A stretch of DNA of 64,000 nucleotides. Source: Montifringilla adamsi. Its lineage: Eukaryota; Chordata; Aves; Passeriformes; Passeridae. This document shows, one piece after another, positions 38,084 to 50,807 of the stretch. The stretch spans positions 62,001-126,000 of the forward strand of contig JAGGNK010006448.1 in the NCBI GenBank assembly GCA_017590115.1, written 5' to 3'. Made by a program: the position numbers and the translations under genes. The notes under the pieces are model-generated. The model was given only the letters and a program-made list of their open reading frames with translations, had not been told where the DNA came from and made no database searches. Within the stretch, counting starts at the first letter, position 1. Every line of letters starts with the position of its first letter.

Positions 38084-38772
38084 AAATCACAGAATAACAT
38101 ATTGACCTCTGGAGGTCATATGGTTCAACAACTCCTTCACTCAAGGGGGACAAATCATAGTTTGTTTCTCAGGACTGTGTCCAGATAGTTTGTGTAGACT
38201 CATTAACCTCTCTGGGCATCCTGTTGCAGCATTCAGCCATGCCCATGGTGAAAAAGTGTTCCCTGAAGTTCAGACAGAACTGCCTGTGTCAACTACCCCT
38301 AGAGCCTGTTACTGGGCTCCACTGCAAAGAGCTTGTCTCCATCACTTTGCACCCTTCCTTCAGGTATTTATACACACTGATTGATAATTTGCTCCTTGAG
38401 CCTTCTTTACACTGAACAGTGCCAGTTTTCTCAGCTTTTCCTCATGAGGGACAATCTGTTCCTTTAATCATCCTTGTAGTCCTTTGAGGAACTCTCGGCA
38501 GTGTGCTCATGTCTCTCTTGTACAGCTGAGTTCTGAACTGGACACAGTACTCCAGGTGTGGGTTCATGTGAGCATGAGGTTCACCTGTCCTCATTAGCTC
38601 CTGTACCATGTAGAAAAGGAAGTCATGAATGCACTCTGAGCACCACCTGTGCTGCTTATGTCCTGCTGTGTTCCCCTTCTAGAAAATATCAGTGTGGTGG
38701 AAGTGCCCCTTGAGGAGCAGGGCCTGTGAATATGAGGCTGCTCCTATCTATCCTGATCCTCTTGGTTCTGTG
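38084..38772 (-). mobile_element. CR1 LINE, minus strand, with reverse-transcriptase region deleted
   Basis: Read on the minus strand, the 3' terminus lies at 38084 (TCACAGAATAAC on plus, followed by GACCTCTGGAGGTCAT). From there the 3' UTR and ORF2 C-terminal coding part extend to about 38570. The sequence then switches directly to endonuclease-domain sequence (38575-38772), where plus-strand TTATGTCCTGCTGTGTTCCC corresponds to the conserved ...DN.AG... part of that domain and GTGAATATGAGGCTGCTCCT lies beside it. At least a kilobase of reverse-transcriptase coding sequence is therefore missing. Open frames across it (38190-38415 plus strand, 38689-38880 minus strand) are fragments of, or antisense to, this element. 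The copy is inactive. Confidence 0.88.
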
Positions 38773-38992
38773 GAAAATAAAAACACTGCCACAGGATTGA
38801 GCTAGTGGGGATGAAATGCACTCTGAGTTTTCAAGACAATATGTATCATTCAGTTCTGTGCTTGAGTTTAACTGTCTCATGGATTACTGTGCAGGGATAT
38901 TCCAGATAGTGACTAATTTTATTAAATTTTATTTATCTGGAAAACACAAAAGCTTAAATTTTGACTTCGAAACACAAAAAATTTAATTTTTT

Positions 38993-38994
<2 letters not shown>

Positions 38995-39029
<35 letters not shown>
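38995..39029. repeat. poly-T tract, (T)35
   Basis: The longest mononucleotide run in the window. It lies about 220 bases from the CR1 copy and is not part of it, since CR1 does not end in poly-A. Its exact length may be unreliable because of sequencing slippage. Confidence 0.95.
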
Positions 39030-39034
<5 letters not shown>

Positions 39035-42000
39035 TAAGTCTGATAATGCAGCTTGGCTTTGTTCCCTTTATTGTTAGTTAAAGAAATATTCAATTTTGCT
39101 TTTAATGGGGCAGTGTAACCTTCCCAGAAGCGAATTCCAAACAAATATATTTCAACTACATTACCTGATATTCCTATTGGCCAATTTGCTCCAGATAGGA
39201 ATTTTGCATAACTGTGTTTCTGTCTTCTCTTATCCTAAATTAACTGCATGACAGTGCAACATGCATTGGACTGTAAATTAATTCTCTTCTGCAATCCTTC
39301 AGCAAAATGCACTTGCCTTTGCATATGTCCTTTCAAATATGTCAAAATAATCATTTTGCTAATTCTAGGGATATTTAACAAGTGTTCAAATATCTGACAT
39401 TTCACAGTAACAGTATTTAGTAGCAGGCACTTTGTGACAAATTCCATAAACATCCATTTTTCTTTTGTAGGGATTTTCAATGCTCCATTTAATATTAGAA
39501 ATTTTAGAGTGCCTTTAGAGTGCAATTAGAAATTTTAAAGTGCATTTATTAGAAATATAGAGTTCACATTAATCAACACAGGTTTTAATTTGCTCAAATT
39601 TATGATCTATTTCTAGATTAATTGCAGACATGCTCTATAAAAGAAACCCCACGGAATTTTAATATACTTATACCAAATCAACACATGCTAAAGTATATAT
39701 CTACAGATTAAAAAGTAATCAAACCCTAAGTGCAGGAATCTAGTTTAGAAATCTGTTTTCTAAATTTTAAGTGTGTCTGCCAACAGTTTCATAGTAACAA
39801 ATGTTTTTTTTTCTTGTCATAAGTCATATTTTAGGTTATAGATTGGTCCTCACTAGGTAACAAAGTAGATTAAACTGCAACATCTCACCACATAACTGAC
39901 AAATTTTCCACCAAGATGATGTTGGGACCATGAATCAGCCCCCTCAAAATAATCATCCATATTTCTGACACAATATTTCCTAGGGAAAGTAAAATATCTT
40001 CCAGCAGAAGAGACAATAGGAAGAGCAGACAATGGTGGATAAACTGTCTCACATGTACTGCATGGTAAAAAATACTCACATGCATTTGTCCCAGTTTCAC
40101 TATTAGCTTAAAGTTTACATTAAAGTCTTGAGTTAGAAAAAAGTGAGATGATATTCAGTTCTCAGTCAGCATCAAAGTTCACCTATTATTCTAGCACTTC
40201 ATTACAGTGAATTTTAAATTTTCATTTAAATTCATGAGATTAAAATAATAGCTCAATCTCTATTCCTTATGTTTGGCTTAATTAAAAAAAGTAAATTAAA
40301 AACCAGTACAAATATTGTTTCATATATACCGCATTTTTTGTGTGATGCTGCTACTTCTAATATTTTCAGTAGCTTGTTGCACACAGGTCATTTGCGTAGA
40401 TCTACTGCGTTTTAACAAGACACTACTGATTTTCTAAAATATTTCTTTGAAATAGTTAACTACTAAAAAACAGATTAATGTAACTGCAATTCTAAATGAA
40501 GGATTTTTTTTTTTTACTTCTTTTTAACTAGCAGACATCTTCTCTCTCTCCAGAACAAGGGTAAATCTGGTGCCAAAATGAAAAGAATTTCTTCTATTTT
40601 TTCTATTCATGATCTAAAGGGTTTTTTTCATCTTCTTCTCATATCTGCCATTATTAGTAATACTGAGCAGTTTCAAAGACAGCTCATTTACCCTGTACAT
40701 ATTGCTGCTATTACAAAAATAAATTATTTCTATTTATACTAGCTAAGCTGGTCAAAAATAGTAGGCTGTAGCCAACTTATTTCCAAGGATGTTATAAAAT
40801 AATTGTATATATAATTTGTGGCATATTTTTAATAATCACTCGATTTAAATACTAGACCTAAACCTGTTAGAAGATTTTTAAAATTTCAATATTGACATGT
40901 TAACTACAAAAATTTTAAGCACCTGCTTTATAGTTGCCTTACAGAATCATTTAAAAATTAATTGGTAGATTTTTACCTTACACTTTGTGCATTTGGTGTA
41001 TAATCTATTCCACTGACACTTCAGTTAGATGCAGATCCTTGGATGAATTGGATATAAGATGGAGTTTTGAAGTGAAAACCTCCACATGGTCTCTCATAAC
41101 CAACAGAAATGGTCCTTTTTTACTCTTGGGGCGTCATTTAACATTATTAACAGAAGGACATGGCCATGTGTCTTGATATCCCATTTACAAATCTCATGTG
41201 AAGACATTTTATTTTTTGCTCAAATATTCAGCACAAGAACAGAAGGAAACCCACAATATTTAGAGCGGTACAAATATTTCAGATGCTTAGCTTTGTATTA
41301 GTCAGAAAGAGAAACTTACTCTGCTTAAACCGTACTGTTTCTATGAATTTTTATGTGGATTTTTTAAAATATAGGTAATAATTTTTGAAAATCTACAGAA
41401 TAAGTACTAATGCATCTAAATTAGTACCTTCTCCTTTTATAGATACTAAAAAATCATTTAAGTGCTTTCAAAGAATTGATCCAGCCACTCAAGATTATGC
41501 CTGCCTCCCTTTTTTCCACTAAGATAAACATCAAAGTGTAATGGTGGGTAGAGTTTAGACCGTTAGCATACAGGGCAAATTTATCCAGGAAATCAGGATT
41601 GCTAGGAACATATCTATAATATCATCACCTGTATTTGTCTACCTTCTCATTCTCAAAATTTCTCCTTCTATGAGTTATAATTCAGTTCAGAAAAATTCAG
41701 TGTACCTTTTGGGTTCTTTTATTAGCAATGATACCTTTAAAATTGTTTTTGGTTTGTGTATTTTTCCTTTAAAAGAGAGTGGCTGCCGCAGAAGAAAACC
41801 TCTAGAGGAACTGCATCTTCTTTGCTGAACAAATAGGTATGCCCCAGGAGAGATGCTCGAAAGCCTGTAGGATGAAAACTACACAATATACAATGATGGG
41901 AAGTGTGAAAAGGGATCAGTAACACCAGGGATTTGGAGTATTCACAGAGCAGAGAGGCTGAAAAAGAGTAACAGGAAAAAGACAGTCCAGCTATCGTGGG

Positions 42001-42234
42001 GATGCAAGGAGAAGGTAATGAAGGATTAGAGTTTTCTCTTAGCAGACTTTTTCACAATGTAGAGACTGCAGAGTATGCTGATGCCTTAAAATATGATCCA
42101 CTGGATGCAACAGGAAAAGAAAATAATAAATTATTCAGTTACATTTTTTATGATTTAATCTCCTCAAGCTTTCTCTGTTTAAGTGTCTTGGAATTTTTGA
42201 TACGTGTGTCCAACAAAACTGCCTTCCTATTTTT

Positions 42235-42325
42235 AGTGGGTTAGGGTCGGTTTTAGGTATATTTTAAATATTTTTCTATTGGGTTTTGGGGAAGAGGGGT
42301 GTTGTTTCTTTGCTTTTTAAGGTTT
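42235..42325 (+). repeat. GT-rich low-complexity stretch
   Basis: Plus strand rich in G and T (GTGGGTTAGGGTCGG, GGGTTTTGGGG), low in C. Only a single TTAGGG occurs, so it is not telomeric. Confidence 0.55.
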
Positions 42326-43243
42326 TTTGATAATTGTAGTATAAAATAACTAGTCAGATCCACACAAAAATGACTTATTCAGGGCCTTTTTACTTATTGG
42401 TTTAGAGATCAGTGGAAAGTGGAGCTGGAAAGGAATTCAGGGTAGAGACCAACTCTGCTCCCTACCCAAAGATATCCAGCTCTATCCAATCATGTCTGAA
42501 AAACGCTTTTTTAAATTGCTGTCAGAAAGCATAATGAACACTGTTTCGTATAATGAATACCATTCATTTTCTGAAATGGTTTTCAACTCACCTGGTCATT
42601 AAAATATATTTTGGATAAATTTCTCTCATGCATTCTAACCCTAGCATTTCTCAGTCTATTTCCAGAAGGTTAAAGAGGCAATTCTTTCCTTTTATTTTTA
42701 TAATTTTTGTTGTGGTTGTTGTTGTTGGTTTGTATGTTTGAAGGTATTTTTTTGCTGATCGTCAGCCTTCCCATTGTCCTAATGCCTTTTAAATGCTGAT
42801 GTGTTTAAGCAAGTCATGTCTGATAGATCCTTATGATCATTACTGATATTCTTTCTGAAGGTTTTTCAGTTGTTCCACATGTCAGAAATGAATATAATAT
42901 TTTAGCAAGAATTTCCAAATCATATTCCTCTGTTTTCACACGAAAGAACACGCACTCACATGTGTACATGTACATCTAAATATACATAACCTATGCTCAC
43001 TTAAACTATTTGTCCCTAGAATTTGTTGGCAGTTTGGAGTTTTTTAGGGTTTGTTTCTGGTTCTGGGTTTTTTCAGTTTTTCAGTTAAAGATGGTGCTGT
43101 TAATTGATCTAATAATTCCAGAGGTTGGGCTTTTAAGCAAAGAATAGATGAATAAATTAATTCTAAAATTGAGAGAATAAACACTGTCCAATGTACAAAA
43201 GCAGTTGTTCTGTACCCATAAGATAAAGATTGCCTGAGGTGCA

Positions 43244-43545
43244 TACAGAACTCTTGGAGCTGGAAGGGACTTCTGGAGATCACCTCGTCCACCCCACTTC
43301 CAAAGCAGAGTCACGTAATGCACACTGGTACACTCTGGTAGCTCCTTGTCTTTTTTGAACTGCAGAGACCACAGCTGCAGACTATACTCCAGATGAGGCC
43401 TCACATCGCCCTTGACCTGCTGGCCACACTCTTCCCAACACATCCCAGGATACCATTGGCCCTCCTGGCCGCAAGGGCACCCCTTGCTCATGGACAGCTT
43501 TTCAACCACTAATACAGTACTGGCCCTTCTCAGCAGGTCTGTTTT
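43244..43545 (-). mobile_element. CR1 LINE 3' part, minus strand, internally deleted
   Basis: The left side carries the CR1 3' UTR (AGCTGGAAGGGACTTCTGGA). At about 43330 it jumps to the ORF2 C-terminal coding region. Read on the minus strand, that region gives a segment RPHLEYSLQLW followed by QFKKDKELPE, a well-known conserved stretch of CR1 ORF2. It continues through CCTGCTGGCCACACTCTTCC and GGCCCTCCTGGCCGCAAGGG to a degraded end near 43545. The 142-codon minus-strand frame at 43081-43509 is mostly this remnant. Relatively high C+G and readable coding sequence suggest it is younger than the copy at 15525. Confidence 0.88.
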
Positions 43546-43646
43546 CCATTAGGTCAGCTTGGGGGATCCCTGGGGACTATCACTGACTACAGGCCTCCAA
43601 CGGGATTCTACTGCACTGATTACAACCTGCTGACCTCTGCCATTCA

Positions 43647-43686
43647 GATGATCTGATGATGAAGTTATCATCATCATCTGATCATC
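43647..43686. repeat. imperfect palindrome of GAT/ATC units
   Basis: GATGATCTGATGATGA at 43647-43662 faces TCATCATCATCTGATCATC a few bases downstream. The arms are reverse complements apart from a small bulge, around a short central loop. The trinucleotide ATC/GAT content suggests a microsatellite that inverted on itself, next to the end of a CR1 copy. Confidence 0.75.
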
Positions 43687-46600
43687 AGCATCACAGGATG
43701 ATCCTTATAACAAAACCTGTAATCTCAGCAAGTCCACAAGTGGGTTTCTCTTCTACTTCTAGAAGTAATTTGTGACTTTTATTAAAACATATTTCTATGC
43801 ACACACTAGAATACTAGTACACAGTTTCCAAAGGAAGATAATTCCAAGAGCTGATAGCATAATGCTGAAGCAAAGTTTACAGCACTAAAATAAGCAAGAA
43901 ACAAACTATTTTCTCCAACTAAAATTCTTCAATAGAATTTTAATTTCTCCAATCCTTTACAATCTATTTAAAAACCTAATAAAGAAAGTTAAACAAATGA
44001 GTCATGAAGTCCAATACTAAACTCAGTACTGGTTTATGTTGATCAATATTACAATTTATTTAAGGCAATTCAACTTCTTTTGTGATTTTTGTCTACTACA
44101 CAATGTTCCTTTAAGTTGTCTTGCTATTCATTTAATTATTGCAGGGAGATAGACATTCAAATTAAATTAAATCCAAATACTTTGACACATGGGAGGCATT
44201 TAGCAGCTGCTAATGTGAAACACTAAATTGAACAGAATCTAAACAAGAGTTTTAGAAACACTCCTCAAATGAAATTGCTTTCCTTAATGCTTCTGTTGTT
44301 GATCTTACTTTTCCTTCCCCAGAAGAATCTTTCAAGAGAAAAACTTTCAAGGTAGCTAGGATGTCAAGTCTGTGACAATGGGCACAATCTTACCCAGCAG
44401 AAGCATCTCTCAATAAGTTTTTTTCTCATCATCTTTATTACCCATACAGCTATTCTTCTTTAGGTTTTGTTTCAATACAGACTCCATGATGCCAAAAAAT
44501 TACCATAATAATTAACAGCAGAAAACATAAATTTAATCTAAAATTTATGTTTTAACTGTTAGAAACAGTTATGTCCTTTCTGCAAGACAAATAATCAAAC
44601 AAGTTTGTTTATTCAACAAGTTAACCCCATGCAGACCTGGTTTTTTGCATTTACTATTTATAATAACAAAGAGGCAAAACACCTCTTCATCATAGTTTTT
44701 TATCTGTTAAGAGCTACCATGGCATTGTTTTAAGCTTGAAAAACTGATGGTTTTCTTTTCTGGATCCATACATCCAAGCTCAACAGAAAATGTGGCAAAT
44801 TTGTCTTTCAATAAAAATATTTGGTTTGCATCATTGCAAAGCACAGCAAGATATAAGCAAATAGATGAGCAGTGATAACTTGGTAACTAAAAATAAAAAA
44901 AAAAAAGTTAATAATTTTAAGAAAATCTTTTTGCTTTTTTGAGGGAATATACTGATTTTGAAATCTTGAGACTTATTATCCCATGTCTGTCTGCAAGATG
45001 GGATACATTTCTACAAGAAACATCTTTGTGAGCATGAAGATCCCTTTAACAACTACACTTCACCAACTTAATTAGTGAACAAGATTAATAGGAAACATAC
45101 CGTTTATGTAATTTTTAAAGATGACATATGATACAAAAGAATAGGAAGAAAAACGGGGTAATAAATAAAAGTGATAATTCAGATCCAGTAGTACCTTGGA
45201 ACAGTTTTGAATTATTTAAAGTAAAAAAACTCAACTGCAGACTACTTCTGTGATAGAAAGCAGAAGTACCATGCTGCTTACCAATGTTACTTTTGCTGCA
45301 GCAAAGGAGATACACAGTCTTTGGCTGCTGTATGCCTTGTCAATAGGACTTTGACTGATGCAAGCCCATAGGGACTTCATAAAGTCTCAGAGCAACCTAG
45401 CAGTAAACCTGGAGCTCACTTCTGATACTACTTCTTCCCTTTCTGACTCTGGTCCATAATCTCAAACTAGTCCAGCTGCATATTATCTATACATTTTATC
45501 TTGCATGTTTATTTAAAAAGTTTATCTTGAATGCTCACAACAAATAAAATGTCAAAGGTGTGCTAACTGAATTATTCTGTCTCTTCAGAAGACCACTAAA
45601 AATGCAAAATTAAGCCATTTCTTAGGTACTCAGTCATCAAGCACAACTCTTAAATGTCTGTAAGAAGTGTGTGTTTCCATCACTTTGTGATTTTATATAC
45701 TTACGCCACTACCTTTTTTTCCCCCTTTAATTTAAATATGTGTTGCCAAATGTCTGTCAAGACAAATATAAAGAGCACCCTGTAGTGCTTTCTAAAATTT
45801 TATTGCTGCTATTAAGAAACCATAAAGCTTTCACAGGGTGGTGACTGTGTTCATGTAAAAGCGAGCAGCAAATCATGAATTTCTACATTACCTACAATGG
45901 CCAGACCAGCGTGAAAGGTTTGGTTATTCTTTTTCTCAATAATTTTTTTCATTAGCAAAAACCACATTAGAAGTGCAAAATTTGTCTTCTCATTTTAAAA
46001 GGAAGAAAAAGACTCTCACAACAACCTTAGCCAGGCTAAACTTTGTGGTATGTGAAAACAAAGCCTAAGCATAGCATTTTTTTAATTCCAGTATCAATAT
46101 TCATTAAAGTACAGCCTAGTCAAAGCTGATCACAGCAGACTGTAAGATAATTCTCCAACAAGTTTTTTGCCTCTCCTTTATATAAGCATAATGGAAAACA
46201 TTTTAGCTTTCTTTCAGTCCAGAAAATGTGAGTATCAGAGTAAAGAGATACACAGTAAAACTTGGCAGAATGATTAAATGTCCTAACCCAACAGGCAGCT
46301 AAAGTAGCACACAGGACCCATCAGGATTGCGCTCCGTCTCTTCACCTACCCTTTGATTCCAACTCTTTTGATTAAGGTGTCCTTGTCACAGAGGTCAGTT
46401 TAATTCTATCACATCCAAATATTCTAGGTAAAGTGTGTTGCACATGTGCAGACTGCAGGCTCATTTGTTACATTATTGTTTGCTGCCACTTTTGAAGGTA
46501 GGTGTCTGTTTGAAGAATGTGCAGTGGTTGGAGGGTCAGGGGATTTGCATAAAGCTTGGAAAGAACCTCTTCAGGCACAAAGTGTGGGGTGCTACCACTG

Positions 46601-47010
46601 CCTGCATGCACAGAAAACACACAGCATTCAGCTCATGAAAACTGATGATGTTATGGGTGTATCTAGCTATTTTTTAGTCCCCAAATAATAACAGTTTGTC
46701 AATACTTTCAGTGAATTCAGCATGAAACTTTGATTTACTGTTCTGTTGCTCAGTTTTTCTTTCTCACCGGTGTAATCATGATCTGCTGAATTGTTCTGTA
46801 TTGTTTGTGGATCACTGATGACTATATTTTGAAGGTATTTAGGTTTCTTTCAGTTATTTTAGTAATTATGGTCTTCAGGAATGTACAAATAATATGGAAA
46901 GTTATTAACTGGTTTAATCCCAGATAAATGCTTACATAATTATACCAAAGACATATATATGTTTAAAAGAAGATAGGAGGGAATGATTGAGCATTGAAAT
47001 AAAAATTAGA

Positions 47011-47024
47011 TTTTTTTTTTTTTT
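47011..47024. repeat. poly-T tract, (T)14
   Basis: Uninterrupted T run; simple sequence. Confidence 0.9.
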
Positions 47025-47394
47025 AAGTGTGCCTGGGAGAGGTATGTTTGCCTTTTTTTCTTGAGTTGTTTGTTTTATGTGTTTTGATTATTTGGGACAA
47101 AGGCTGACTATCCTTAGACTGGAAAAGTTCCTGTGACATGAATATTCATATACTTCAAAACTTTCACATCTTACTGAGCTAGTAGAACATCAAGATCTTC
47201 CATAATTTTTGTGGTTCTGTAATAATGTGCAAACTCATCATCTTCTTTCTGCACCTGAAATATAGGTAAACAAATCTATACTCTGCGCATATGTCCAAAT
47301 AAATATAGTGCTAACTTCACACAGAATAACTTTTTCATTCATACAGAGGTGAACAAAAAATCAACAAGGGGTAAATATATCTATGACTTAAACT

Positions 47395-47490
47395 CATCCA
47401 GAGCTGGATGCAGTATTCCAGTATTCTGTTCTCAGGTGTGTTCAGTAAAATCTTCAGCTCCCCTTGCTGCTCAAGGGTGTTGAAGCAGGT
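47395..47490 (-). mobile_element. probable short CR1 fragment, minus strand
   Basis: AGAGCTGGATGCAGTATTCCAG matches, in the antisense direction, the CR1 ORF2 C-terminal region seen in the other copies here (compare AGAGCTGGGTGCAATACTCC at 59650). The flanking bases diverge quickly, so only about 40-90 bases can be assigned. Confidence 0.4.
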
Positions 47491-50400
47491 GAATATACCT
47501 ATCACTTACACGAGCTATGTTGTCATCTGAAATTTCAATACCTATAGTTGCTTGATACCTATGACTAAAGTTGGCTATTTCCATTTTAAAGGGAAGGACT
47601 CTAAGGTTGTTTATATGAAAAAAGTCTACACATAAGAGTGTTTTTTCATTGTTATCCTCAGCACAAATAGAGAAGGGTCACAACATGTAATCAATTTTTT
47701 AATTTTGCTGAGTTCACTGCCCAATTTTTCTGCCTCTCATTTTCTCATTCTATATGATTAATGCAACACATCTGCCTGCCTTAGTCTGTATAACAAAATT
47801 TCTCTTTCTGGATTTAAAACATGAAGAGTTGGATTTGTTCAAGGGGCTATGAATAGTGAAAGGACTGCACTTGCATGCTAGTAGATTCTTCAACGTCCTT
47901 CCTTTTCATCTGAGAGCTGAAATGTTAGACAGTCTATGGTTTCTGACCTATTAGATCTGTTTAAGGACATATATAGTCACTATTCCTCTTGGCAAGTTTC
48001 ACACATCAGGGTAGTAAGTAGAATACCCTTCACAAGGCCAAAAGAGCAAAGAATGCATTTCATTAGTAGGAAAATCTGAAACTGTAATTTGTGCAGTTCT
48101 GTTTCACTGAAGATGATTCATAAACTCTTAAGCAGTAGTTTCAGAGAATCACAAGTTATTTCTTTCCCTGTTTCAATGGTCATGTGCAGTACATTAGGAT
48201 AGTTTTAACTGAGAAGAAAGCTAAATTCTGTATTGGGTAGTTCTCCTGCAGTTTATGGCTGCTTCTTTAAAAGAGCTGTGAAGGTGTTTTAGATTAAAAA
48301 TGGTTCATTTTGATCCAAAGGACAAATTACTTCAAAGCTATAAAAGAAATGTTTTTATTCCACAAAGAGCAAGGGTATCAAAAGGATGTTCTGTTGACCC
48401 AGTCTTGACTGAGCATTAATACTCTCAGTGACTTTCAAGTGGAATATTAATAATAAAGTATGTTGAATGTAGACGTAAAGTTAAAATGTTAAGTTTATCA
48501 ATAAACCCCTAAAGATTTATCTGTGAAAGTATATTCTAGACAGCATATGCAAAATACTGAATGCAAAATTCTACACAGATAAAGGTAATTCAGAGCACTG
48601 TCAGAAATTCACATATGTTTTCATAGAGAGCAACTGGGGCTGTCCAGAATGGAGGAATAAGGCACTGATAGCTGAATCCCTGGAAGCTGCTTCTGGAAAA
48701 AAACCCATATATTCAGCGTCAACCTATGAACAGTTCTGATTTTAGGTTACTCTAGTGCAGTTGTTTATGACGTAGGAAATCACTGCAGTTCCATTGTCCA
48801 GTGTGAGTTTGGGGATTGCCCCATAAGGCACCATTTAGAAAAACTATGCAGACTTACAAAAACCATTAAAGCATTTCTAATTTTTCTTACCTGGTAGTTT
48901 AAAATTTGGGGCTAAAATATTTTCATCAAACATTTCCTAACCAATCCAAGAAGACTGTCTGTCTGTACATTTGCCTATAGCTATACTGGTTGCCAGTCTA
49001 ATATTTTTTGTTGCAATCTTTGCATTTACATTTCCAGAGTTTTATCCAACACAGCACATTTCTGTCACATTATAGTGATACATAATTTTCTACATAAAAC
49101 AGCCCTGATTAAAAATTAAGTCCTTTTCAATTACAGCCATAGATTGTAGCAGTAAAATGTAACATGAAGGAAAATGCAATTAAAACTGTAGTGAACATTT
49201 ATGTAAATCAAAAGTCGGTAGTGAAGCAAATATAATGAGCTAGTCAAACTGTGACTAAATCAGATTTGTTAAAATTTTGTAGACATATATTTTCACAGAA
49301 AAGAGTATTGATTAATTTAATTCCCTGTATTTGGACCAAATACTGAGATCACTTCTGAATTATTGTGGTCAACCCAAGTTACATGAACATATACCTTATT
49401 TTTGATATTTCAGTCTCAGAGAATACACCCTGATGGCCTTTATAGCTCCATGACCCTAGCAGTACTGTTACTCAACCATCAAATCATATCTAGCCTGGAC
49501 AAACATAATCTGTATTTAAAATCTAAGGAATTTACTGCAAAACCACTTCTGAGATGTTAATACCTGCCTAAATTTGTACTTCTCACATATTGAGATCTGT
49601 CAGGAAAATGTTAGAGTTGTCACAGGAAATCTAGTCTTTGAACAAATCCAAGAGTTTTTACAGCTTCAAACACTAAAGATAGTTTCTGTAGGTATCTCCT
49701 GCAATGTTATCTCTACATCTGCATATGGATCAGATTTACATATACAGTTACTGTAAGCATATGCAGTATTTTTTCACCCTTTTCAGATATTCTAAAGTAT
49801 ATTGTTTTGCACCCAAAATAAACTTCTGCTGCATTTTTTTTGTTTTGTGCTAGTCAAGTTAATCTAAAATTATATTATTTCTCTTTTAATATTAAAAAAC
49901 TGAATGAATGATGTGCTGCTACAGACTCAGTAGTGCAAATGTTCCAAAGAAAGGAAAAATCAGTGGTAATCGAGCAGTACATGCTAAATGTGTTGCTCAT
50001 GATAAGAGTTAATGTTGTAAAAGGAATATTCATTTTAGATGTCTACAAAACCCAAAAATTTTGACAGACTAAATTCTGTACAATTAACAATCTCCCTTCC
50101 ATACCAGCTACCACAAATATCAGCTCAGAGCACTGTAGAGAATGTTATCAAAGTTTAGGTACTTATTTAAAATAGCTGATCAAAATTTCTATAACATCTT
50201 ATTTGACATCTGTGAACTGTTTTTCTGTAATGACATCTCAGATATCTGTGTCCCTCTTTGATGTTATGCAATACACAAAGATAAAAAAATGGAGATAAAT
50301 TGAAGCACTGGGAATTGGAAGAAAGCTTCTAATTAACAAAATCTGATTCTAGGAGGACAATAGAGCTGGAATCATGGACTAAACAAACAAGAATTTAAAG

Positions 50401-50661
50401 AGTAAATGATCATCAAAGAATTCAGCAATTCAAAAAACCAGGTACTTATGGTTTAGTCATGTCTTTCATTTCTGTAATTTCTAAGATTCATAAAAGGCTT
50501 TTTTCCAAAGTAAATCAATGACGAATTCAAGTTAACATATTTATAAAGGAAATTAGGAAAGAATACAAATTTTCACTGTATTTCTTTCCTTAAATGTTGT
50601 GTATGAATGGGGAATAATCACTTTTATGTCTGTTCTCATGATATGCATCTTCCTTTCTTAG

Positions 50662-50807
50662 TGAAAAACACTCATGATGGTATTCATCCACCAAAAATAG
50701 CTACTGACTCTTCAGCTAATCATCCTAAATTTCATTTAGAGCAAACGGAAAAGATTAAGCGCTTTCTAGAGAGTAATTTATTTTATTCTAAATCAGACAT
50801 ACAACAG
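50662..50807 (+). other. exon-like open segment, unconfirmed
   Basis: A 146-base segment is preceded by a pyrimidine-rich acceptor-like TTCCTTTCTTAG (AG at 50660-50661) and followed by a donor-like CAG|GTCAGA (GT at 50808-50809). One plus-strand frame is open throughout, and on both sides from 50607 to 50888. It would encode about 48 hydrophilic residues, including the piece EQTEKIKRFLESNLFYSKSD, which has the look of a helical or coiled segment. The donor is weak, I recognise no family, and no neighbouring exon was found. In 64 kb of AT-rich sequence such a combination can arise by chance. It is the best coding candidate in the window, but a weak one. Confidence 0.15.

Larger units (their letters stand above)
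38773..43243. other. gene-free AT-rich DNA
   Basis: No exon recognised. It includes a 35-base poly-T tract. A possible very old CR1-like scrap lies at about 42425-42545. The stretch about 41745-41990 is more balanced in composition and unidentified. GT-rich sequence occurs at 42235-42325 and 42690-42750. Confidence 0.55.

Noticed and set aside
43081..43509. 142-codon minus-strand open frame as a gene
   Set aside because: Its readable core (RPHLEYSLQLW, QFKKDKELPE) is the C-terminal part of CR1 ORF2, interrupted by a deletion.
9100..47800. Shared CTGCCTGCCTTAGTC near 9155 and 47772
   Set aside because: The identity does not extend into the flanks, so it is not evidence of a common repeat.
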